A stretch of 64,000 bases of DNA from Meloidogyne chitwoodi (Eukaryota; Nematoda; Chromadorea; Rhabditida; Meloidogynidae), in the NCBI GenBank assembly GCA_015183035.1, contig JACZZP010000005.1, forward strand, positions 186,001 through 250,000, in the 5' to 3' direction. Position 1 is the stretch's first letter; the number at the start of each line of letters is the position of its first letter. A program made the translations under genes and the position numbers. The notes under the pieces are model-generated. The model was not told where the DNA came from and searched no databases. It was given only the letters and a program-made list of their open reading frames with translations. Below are positions 48,388-57,737 of the stretch, piece by piece.

Positions 48388-49272
48388 GTTGTATGCACTT
48401 TGGGTGAATTGCTTGGTGCAAAGACAGCCTATGTTGCTTCACTAAGCTTTTTTTGCATATTAGGATCAGTTTTTTGTTATATTTTAGTTTGGGGCAAACT
48501 GAAGCGTGATATACGAAAGAGTAATAATAATATTGAAAGTAAGAAATAAATTTATTTTTTAATAAAATTATTTTTAGGTATACAAAGTCGACAGCCCATA
48601 TTTCATTCATTAATGATAATAATGCTAATACAAGTTTGTGGTTGGTGTATAAGCAATTTGGCTTTTTTTCTAATTTTTTCTTTTATAATTGATCCATTAA
48701 TTCAATGGTTATTTGCGGCTATATTTAATTGCTTAGTTTGTGCAGCGGCAAGCACAGATCCCATTGTTCTTTTTTACACAAGGTAATTGTTTAATTTATT
48801 TTTTTTGAAGGATTTTGAAAAAGAAGCACATTTTTTAAAATATTTTATTAGCAAAAGTTTTAATATTTGGGTTGAATTAGGAAAGTTTGTTTGTTCCTTT
48901 CAGCCTACTAGTAGAGCGAAAGGAACATACTTCATTTTGTAGTGGGAATGGATAGAGAAAATATTGAAAGTTTTACCAGAAAATTTTATTGTCTAAAAAC
49001 AAAGAATTGTCCCATTGTAGTTTGAAAAATCTTTCCATCAACGAGCTATTTTCTGAAATTTTAAAAATAATTAAATTTCAGCGAAGAATACCAAAAGGCA
49101 TTCTTCAAACAATTTTCGTGGCTTTCTTTATTTCATAAACCAAATATTAATACAGTTATACCACAGGTATTTTGAAATAAAAATAGAAAAAATTGTTTTT
49201 ATATAAATTCAGAATACTACTGGAATTATTACAAGAATTAACGTTAAGCAAGTGACGCATGATTTGGGATAA

Positions 49273-49728
49273 AATAATTAAATATTGTTAAAAAAATTAT
49301 ATTTTGTTTGAACTAAATTATATCGATGAAACAAGGAACTACTTTAATTTTTAAAAATTAAAATATTAAATTTTTAAAAAATTAATGTAAATAAGACAAA
49401 TGTTAGGGAAGCAACAAAAAAATTAGATGAGTTGGCAAAATTTTTCTACGTGTCTTTTTGTAAATTTAAAAAAGTTGATTTTTGACAATAAAAAGAGAGA
49501 TGAGTTGTTGAGTGAAAAGACACATTGCTTTTCGTTATAATTATTTATATTAAAATTTTATTTAATTTTTTAAAATTATTTTATTTAATCTCAACTCGTA
49601 ATAAAGACATTTCTACCATTAAATTAATTTTTAGAAAAATTATTATAAATTTTTAAATTTTTTTATGAATATTTTTAGGGTAATATACTTTTACATGTTA
49701 TTTTAATTAAAATTAAAAATAATTAAAA
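49273..49728. other. intergenic region between the GPCR and astacin 1
   Basis: No gene seen. Contains CTCAACTCGTAATAAAGACA (about 49588-49608), a relative of the CGTTATAAGGACA word. Confidence 0.45.
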
Positions 49729-52480
49729 ATGCATAATAATTTTTTATTTATTTTAACATTATTATTTATTTTAATTTTGATTCAATGCAATGCTGGTGGA
49801 AATGATAAAGGTTATATTTTTAATTAATTTTTTTAATTTACAAGAAATAAAATAAATTCCAAAATAAAATGTTTTTGAGGTTAAGTGAAGTATTTTTTTA
49901 TTTTTTTAAATATTTTATCTATTTGCCTTTACAGGTAAGGGGAAGGACAAGGATAAAGGAAAAGATAAGGATAAAGGAGAAGACAAAGATAAAGGAAAGG
50001 ATAAAGGAGAAGGGAAAGGAAAGGTAAAAATATTTAAAATTGACAAAAAATTGCAATATTTATAGAAAAAGAGGTTAATTGAAGGCATTGACGCAGATTA
50101 TTACGCCCCCACTGATACTGATGGTTATACACCACAAGCAATGCGAAAAATAATGCGGTTGGTTTTTTGAAAATTCTGATTTTTCCGGAAACATAATTAA
50201 CTGTTTTTTAAAAATTCTGATTTTTCCGGAAACATAGTTGATTGTATTTTACTTTCTGATCAATTTTAAAAATACACCTATATATACAATAATATTAATT
50301 TTTAAATGTTTTTATATTTAAGTTATTGTACAAAAAAACCGAGTGATCCAAAATGTAAGCCTGAATGGATAATAGAAATAACGGATGCATTCACTCCTGA
50401 TAACCCTTTGGATGCTGATAATTATGATAGTGTTAGCAGAATAATTTTATTTATAAACAATAATTTTATAATAAAATATTTTTCAGTTTCCTAAATTCGA
50501 AAAACATGCTGGGGGCAAAAAAGCTAAAAAATTCAAGTTGATTGATCCACTGAAAGGAATTCCTAAGAAATTTAAAAAGAAATTACCGCCTGGTTTAGCT
50601 AAGAAATTGAAGGATACTGATCGTGAAACTATAAAAGTTATCAATTTAAAAGATATAATTTTTAAATTTTTTATTTAAAGAAGAATTGCCCTAATAAAAA
50701 ATGCATGGAAGATAAAGAAGACCATATACATCTTCGTGCTACATTAGCTGAATTTGATATAGCAATAAATCAACTTGCTTAGTTTGTAATTTTTTTACGG
50801 TTTATTATTTAAAATATTTTACAGTCCGGATAAATCTCTTGAAGAAATTGATGAAGAAGTTCAAACAAAAATTGACAGAATTTATCAAGTGAAAGAACTT
50901 TTATATGCAAGAGAAGAACTTGATGAATTTGTAGGTTTATTTCTGATTTAAAAATAGGTATAATAAAATACAAAGATGAAGTCAGAATATTTATTTAATC
51001 AAAACTTTTCGGATTATTTTAAACTTTCCGGAAAAATCAGAATCTGTTTTAGATTTTTTAGGAAAGTTTTTAAATAATTCCGGAAAAGTTTTGGAGTAAT
51101 TTAAATAAATATTCTGATTTTATTGTTTGTGTTTTATTATGTTTTTAAAATCAGAATGTGTTTTATTCTAATATTTCCGGAACATTTAATAAATGTATTT
51201 ATGTATTTAATTATCAGAAACTTACTTTTTAGGCAAAACCAGCAAACAATGCGTTATTTGATGACGATTGTTTGCTTACATTAGAACAAGCCGATGCATT
51301 AATAAATCAACTTAATTCTTCCCTAGAATATTCTTATCCTATTCCGGAAAGTGAAAATAATTCAAGACGGAAAAGAGCTGGCGATTTGCTTTATTTTAAA
51401 GCTTCGCCAACACAACAATGGCCTATTGGAAAACCAATACCTTATGGTTTTGATAAATCTTTATGTTTGTTTTACTGATATTTTTAAAAACATTTTAATT
51501 TTAAAAACATTTTTATTTAAAAACATTTTAATTTAAACATTTAAGCTAATTCTCAAAGACAAGCTATTAAAACTTGTATAAGCAATATTACTTCAAAAAC
51601 TTGTCTTACATTTACTGAACTTGATTTAAATGGAAATCCACCTAATATCTCTTCAATTTATTTTATTAGATATATTACAACATCTTTGTAAGTTTAAATT
51701 TTTATTTTTGATAATTATAAATTCGACTCTCGTTTTAAGGACAGATTGGGATTTAACGAAAATTTTATTTAAAAATTTTTTTTTTAATCAAGTTGTGGAA
51801 TTAGCTATATAGGAGTCAATCAACCATACAATCCAGTTTACCTAACCTTTCTTTGTCCTGATATGGTTGGGGTAGCTTGTCATGAAATTATGCATGCGTT
51901 GGGCATACAACACGAACACGTTAGGCCAGGTAAAAATTAAAAAAAAATTTTTTTTAATTTTTAAAAAATTCAAAAAACAAAAAATAGATCGAGATGATAG
52001 TATTAATGTTTTGTGGGATAATATTGATCCACAGGCAATTGACAGTTTTATACCATCAGATGCAGCAACTTACTCAAGGTTTGGATATTTTATAATATTT
52101 TGAAGTATTTTTATTTTTTGAAGTTATGGAATTCCTTATCATTGTGATAGTATAATGCACTATGCTAGTTCAGCAAGTGCGAAGGCTTACCCCCTAAAAA
52201 CAATGACGGCAAAAGTTGACCCAACTAAAAATGATCGTTTAATGGGTCAACGTAAAGTGTTAACTCAATCAGATATTGATGCAATTAATAAAATGTATTG
52301 TTTTCCGCAAGGTAACCTAATATTCTTATTGAATTATATTTTATTTAAAAAGATTGTACTGATAATTCCAACTTTTGTGGAAGTTGGGCTACTCAAGGTT
52401 TGTGTTATTGTGGTTCTAGTGGACAGCCAGATTGCTATATGCTTCAAAATTGTCGAAATTCTTGCAACTTTTGCAAGTAA
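49729..52480 (+). CDS. astacin-type zinc metalloprotease with long prodomain and ShK-type tail (copy 1)
   Basis: Secreted M12A endopeptidase. The ATG at 49729 gives a signal peptide (FLFILTLLFILILIQCNA), then a Lys/Asp/Gly repeat (KGKDKDKGKDKDKG). The prodomain is long and has its own conserved parts: YYAPTDTDGYTPQAMRKIMR, YCTKKPSDPKCKPEWII, KLIDPLKGIP. A furin-like site RRKRAG precedes the catalytic domain. The zinc motif is complete, HEIMHALGIQHEHVRPDRDD, and so is the Met-turn SIMHY. A six-Cys ShK-type module (NFCGSWATQGLCYC ... CRNSCNFC) ends the protein; the first stop is at 52478-52480. An alternative splice after TTTTGCAA would add NCTSYGI and end at 52546. About thirteen exons. Nematode astacins serve in cuticle, digestion or tissue penetration; the substrate is unknown. 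A diverged sister gene follows in the same orientation. Confidence 0.92.
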
Positions 52481-53417
52481 TTTTTTTTAATTTTAATTTT
52501 ATTTAATTATTATTTTTATTCAAGTTGCACATCCTATGGAATATAAATGAATTTGAGAAATACGAGTAAAATAAAAATTAATAAAATATATATATATTTA
52601 TTTGTAAAATTTGAATTTTGATAAATTTGAATTTTTTAATATTTCTTTGTTAGTGTCTAAAATTGTCTGAATAATTTAAAAAAAAATTAAAGTATAATTT
52701 TTTGGTACAATAAATTAGTAAAAGCTTTTGATACGCCTCTTTTTAATTTACATACAAAAAATATAGGAAATTAAAAGGTACTCGAAAGAAATAATAATCA
52801 AGGAAATTGCACTTTTCGCGCAAATTAAATTATTTCTATGTTCATGAACCTGTTTCTCTAATTCTACTCGTTAAATTTTTAAATAAATAAAGAGCTCGAT
52901 ACATTGATTCAAAGGAGATATGATATACCTTTGAACATAAACTAGTTTTTGAGAAAAAAATTTTTTGAAAGTTTAGAAAATTTTGGGGGAAGGAATATTT
53001 TAAAGTTCGATAAAAAAAGTTCCTCTGGATTCTAATCCTTGAATTTTGTATCATTTGTAGAGCTTGAAAAATGAAACGAATGAGCTATGATAGACCTTCT
53101 AAAAAAGGAGCCTCCGTGTCAAAAAAAAAAATAAAAATAAAAAATATTAATAAATATTGATAGAAAAGCGTGACGTGACATAAATATGATATAATTTGTT
53201 GATTTTAAATAATAAAAATGATTGAGGAAGTTGTAAAAATAAATTGGAAAAATAAACAATTTATTTATTTATTTAATCTATAGCGTGTGTCAATATTATT
53301 TTTTAAAATTTGTTTACTTCATATTTTTGTGAAAACACATTGATAGATATTTTAAATATTTTATTAAAATAAAATAATATTTTTTAAAAGATAAATTAAC
53401 ATTTATTAATATATAAA
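52481..53417. other. intergenic region between the two astacins
   Basis: A+T-rich; no gene accepted. A moderately complex patch (about 52800-53120) has an open minus frame with no recognisable domain and may be an old repeat. Confidence 0.5.
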
Positions 53418-56400
53418 ATGAATTATTTATTTTTGTCTAAAATATATTTTTGTCTTTTAATTATTTTTATAATAATTTTGGTTGATTTTAATACTGCTGA
53501 AAGTAAAGATAAAGGTATATTTAATTTTTTAAATTGTAAGGGAGATCGCTGTTAGCAGTTAAAACGCTTAGCGGGGGTTTAAGATCTATAAAAGAGAAAG
53601 TGAAAGCAGCGCCCCGGTAGCTAAGTCGGGCAGAGCACCTAAGATGGTGAGCGAAAGCGCCTAGCAATAGCCGAAGGAGGTCGCAGGATCGACGCCTGCC
53701 CGGGACTAAACTTTTACATTTCTTTCTAAATTAATAAAACATTTAATTGTTTAAAATAATTTGTTTGTTTTAAAGACAACAATAATGTAACTAATGACAA
53801 AACAAAAACAGAAGAGGATAAAAACAAAGCAAAGGGTCTGTTAAACATAGATATAAACATTCCAATTTTAACAAATATTACTAATATAATACCTAAATTA
53901 ATTAATGGAATAAATGAACTTTATTATGCGCCAACTAGTTCTGATAAATATACGCCACAAGATATTCGAAGAATAATGCGGTTTGTTGTTTTTTTTTTAT
54001 AAGTAAATTCTGATCTACAAAACAAATAATAAGTTTTAAATACAGGCAAAACAAACATTAAAAATCAGCAAAACATTTAAAATAAACTTTATAAAAAAAC
54101 ATTATAAAACAAACGAAACAAACATCTCAAAACATATTTTATTATTTTAAACATAAATAATATTTAAAATAAAACATTGATTTTTCCAGAATTTTTCTAA
54201 AACATAAAAATTCAAATAAAACATAAACAAAATTTCTGATTAGTTTGAAAGATATTTGTTGTTAAAACATGAAACATTTTTCCGGAAAAAACATAAATAC
54301 AATCAAATTCTTCCGGAAATGTTTAATTGTATTTTACAAAATATAAGAAAATACAAATTTAAATATTTTTGTAGTTATTGTACAGCAAATCCAAAGGATA
54401 GAAACTGTAAATCAGAATGGATAATAAAAAATGGAGAAATACCTAAGACACCATTGGGAACAAAAATAGACAAACAAGTGTTTAAAAAAATTAATCAAGC
54501 AAATTAATTAATTTTAAGTTTCCAACATTCAAAAAACATGTTACAAAACCACCACCAAAATTCAAACTAATTGATCCGCTGTTAGGAATTCCGCTAAAAT
54601 TGATAAATATGTTGCCGCTTGGTAAAATAAAAAGATTAACTCAAGAAGCTATTAACGCTTTAAAGGTAGGCAATTTTAATTTTATAAAATTAATATTTTA
54701 TTTTTTTAAAGAAAAATTGTCCAAACGACGTTTGTATGAAAGATAAAGAGGAACATAGACATTATCGTGCATCTTTCGCTGAATATCAAATAGCAATGCA
54801 TCAGATTGCTTAGTTTGTATTTTTGCTTAATTTCTCAATCAGAATAATAAATTTAAAATTATTTAAATTTACAGCCCGGATAAATCAATTGATGAAATAA
54901 ATCAATATATAGAGACAATAATGGAGCGAACTTATGAAATTAAAAAAATTATTTATGAACAAGAAGGAATAGATACATTTGTAAGCTCGTATTAGCTAAT
55001 GTTAAATCTTTTGAAAATAGGTACTTGTAAAAATTTTAATTTTTAAGGCAAAACCGGCAGATAATGGATTATTTGGGGATATATTGCTAACAATGGAACA
55101 AGCTAATGGGTTTATTAATCAACTTAAGTCTGACCTTAATTATTCTTATGCTATTCCTGATACTGATAATGGTAGTGGAAGGCGCAAAAGGGCTGGTGGT
55201 TTGCTTTATTTTAATAGTTCAACTACTTTAAAATGGCCTATCGGTGTACCAATACCTTATGGCTTTGATAAATCTTTATGTTAGTTTTTTATATTAAAAC
55301 ATTTTTACTTGAATAAAACACAAGCTTTAAAAACATTCTGATTAATAAAAACATAAGTTTTAAAAACATTCTGATTTTTGAAAAAAACTTTCAAAAACAA
55401 ACGTTTAAATTTATTAAAAAAAAACATTCTAATTTTCATAAAAATATTGTTCCTAGAAAATCAGAATATATTTATTTGTTGAAACACATACATGATCATT
55501 CAGGAAAAAACTTTATTGATATAATTCCTGAAAAACATTGAACATGTTTAAATAAACATTTTCTTCTGATTTTTCTCAACATTTTATTTTTTAAGCTGAA
55601 AAACAAAAAGAAACTGTTAGAACTTGTATTAAAGAAATATCCTCTAAAACATGTGTTAGATTTACAGAACTTCATTTAGACAAACCACCTAACATTTCTT
55701 CCATCTATTTTATTAGAGAAAATAGATTTGATTAGTAAGTTTAAAATTTTTATTTATAATCTCTTTTCCCTTCAAGTTGTGGAATTACTCATATAGGCGT
55801 AAATAAGCCTTATAACTCTCTTTTCTTAACTTTTCTTTGTCGAGATATGGTGGGGGTAGCTTGTCATGAAATTATGCATGCGCTTGGAGTACAACACGAA
55901 CATCTTAGACCTGGTAAAATTTTCTTAAAAATAATAAAAATATAAAAATAGATCGAGATGACAATATTAATGTGCTTTGGGATAATATTGATCCACAATC
56001 ACTTGATGATTTTGTTCTGTCCGATTCTTCAACTTACTCGAGGTTATCATTCAAAATGGGATAAATCGAAATATTTTTATTTATTAAGTTATGGCATTCC
56101 TTACCATTATGACAGTATAATGCACTATGCTAGTTCAGCAAGTGCTCGTTCTTACCCCCTAAAAACAATGACGGCAAAAGTTGACCCAACTAAAAATGAT
56201 CGTTTAATGGGTCAACGTAAAGCGTTAACTCAATCAGATATTGATGCAATTAATAAATTATATTGTTTTCCGCAAGGTTAGAAATCTTTTAAAATTTAAA
56301 CGAGGCAATCCATGGTTGTCCTTATAACGGGATTTAATTTAATTAAAAAATATTAATTTATTTTATTTAAAATAAAAAGAATGTACTGATAATTCCAACT

Positions 56401-56501
56401 TTTGTGGAAGTTGGGCTACTCAAGGTTTGTGTTATTGTGGTTCTAGGCCAGATTGCTATATGCTTCAAAATTGTCGAAATTCTTGCAACTTTTGCAAGTA
56501 A
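53418..56501 (+). CDS. astacin-type zinc metalloprotease with long prodomain and ShK-type tail (copy 2)
   Basis: Tandem paralogue of the preceding gene. The start MNYLFLSKIYFCLLIIFIII is a signal peptide. It lacks the Lys/Asp/Gly repeat but keeps the same prodomain parts (YYAPTSSDKYTPQDIRRIMR, YCTANPKDRNCKSEWII, KLIDPLLGIP) and the RRKRAG processing site. Catalytic residues are intact: HEIMHALGVQHEHLRPDRDD and SIMHY. The ShK-type tail is almost identical to copy 1, with a two-codon deletion (GSRPD against GSSGQPD), and the protein ends CNFCK. Introns match copy 1 in position; intron 1 holds the tRNA-like sequence. N-terminal halves have drifted apart strongly while the last two exons are nearly identical, which points to gene conversion. 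Likely active and secreted. Confidence 0.91.
53611..53707 (+). tRNA. tRNA-like sequence with extra arm or intron, in astacin 2 intron 1
   Basis: A G+C-rich island in an A+T-rich intron. The ends GCCCCGG and CCGGGAC pair at six of seven positions. D arm GCTA...GAGC, T arm GCAGG/CCTGC perfect with loop ATCGACG (B box GGATCGACGCC, one change from consensus). Between D and T arms there are about 50 nt, containing CACC/GGTG and GCGAAAGC hairpins, too long for a simple tRNA, so it would need an intron or long variable arm. A TTTT run follows at 53711. I assign no anticodon. A tRNA-derived SINE or pol III transcript is an alternative. Confidence 0.45.
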
Positions 56502-57737
56502 TTTTTTTTAATTTTATTTAATTTTTTTATTTAAGTTGTACATCCTATGGTATATAAAATGAAATACAAAAAATACGAGTAAAATCAAAAATTAATTAAA
56601 ATATTATATACTATTTATTTGTAAAATTTGAATTTTGATAAATTAATTAAATTTTTGGCATACTTCAAATATATTATTTTCCCCTTATAATACCAAAGGT
56701 TAGAGCGGAAGGGAATTGAAAGAAAAAAAGTAATGACGTTAGAAATCCTGAGGCAACAAAAAGAGTAAAGAAGGTTTTTTATATCATGCTATAAGCAAAT
56801 TAACAGGCTTATGTGTGTCAATTTCTTTTAGAGAAAATTGATGCGACAACCCTGATTGAAAAAGACAAGAGGAATAGACTGGGAAAATTAAAAAAAAAAA
56901 CGAAAGAAAAAAAATAAGCAAAAAAAAGGATATGTGTCAATGGAAGAGGTTACTAGTTAGCTTTACTTAAATTAACTTATGATGCATCGAAAAAATTTTT
57001 TTTATTTTTTTATGCTCGCGCTCATTTGAGAATACTAGTTGTAGTAGTACTTGTCAGTTATTTATTTATGAAAACTCATAAGCAAATAAAAAAATAAAAA
57101 AGAGAGTTGATGGCCTTAGGTTAGTTATATAGAACAATCAAAAAACGAAAATTTAAATTTTTTATTTTAAATTTTTTGTTTTTCAATTTTAGTAAATAAT
57201 AAAGATTAAAATAAGTATTATTATCCTTTTTTCTTAGGAAATGAATTAAATTTCCTTTTGACACTTCACTTTTAATTTTTTTTATTTTTGAATACTTTTC
57301 TCATTTTGGCACTTTTCTTTCTTCCTTATTTATTCACAGAATTCAACTCATTTACTATAAAACATTAAAATAACCTAACTTAAATTTTCATTAAAATTCA
57401 CAAGATTAAAAAAATTTAAATGTTTAAAAAACGGAAATTAAATTAAAAATGTTCTTAAAAATTTGATGTTAAAAAATTTTGATGTTTGAACGTTTCAACT
57501 TTTTATAATTAAAACTTAACGAGTCTTAATTTCATACATGAAGTATAAATATAACTAAAAATCTTATAAACAATTAAAAAATGTTTTTAAATGTTTTTAA
57601 TTACCAGAAGTTAATAAAAACAAAAACAAATAATAATTCTGATTTTGCGAAACAAACATTTATATAATTTCCACAACATTTAGACAAACAAAACATTTCA
57701 GATAAACAAGCGATCCAAACAACATTTACATTAATTA
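56502..57737. other. 1.2-kb intergenic region
   Basis: No gene seen. The first 80 bp still resemble the 3' flank of astacin 1. The rest is the 5' region of the next GPCR, with A+T-rich sequence only. Confidence 0.5.

Larger units (their letters stand above)
46383..49272 (+). pseudogene. srsx-type serpentine chemoreceptor GPCR interrupted by a transposable element
   Basis: Seven-transmembrane receptor of the nematode srsx type, normally a sensory-neuron chemoreceptor. The start MDKLDPLMVKNSPTIIIIY leads into TM1 (INFLGILMNIGLIKI), then TM2 (CHLLIACCSLSTILLLFG), TM3 ending in the DRY-like CIGLDRALSVFFPLW, and TM4 (FFPLYILWIIYQ). The coding exon is then cut inside the codon after HRVV at 47288 by a 1,099-bp element. 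Coding resumes after 48395 in the same frame once element plus target duplication are removed: TLGELLGAKTAYVASL, TM5, TM6 (LMIIMLIQVCGWCISN) and TM7 with DPIVLFYTSEEYQKAF. It ends THDLG then TAA at 49272. Stop codons lie inside the insert, so this copy is probably broken unless the whole insert is spliced out. Apart from the insertion, no frameshift was seen. Intron 1 is a large 20-bp repeat array. Confidence 0.75.

Noticed and set aside
47260..48610. Open frames rich in GTGSG, FRNWNW or PVPVPEL
   Set aside because: They are translations of the GTTCCAGTTCCGG subterminal repeats of the hAT-like element, not genes.
52842..53054. 70-codon minus-strand frame between the astacins
   Set aside because: No domain, no splice-compatible neighbours, biased A+T composition; possibly old repeat sequence.
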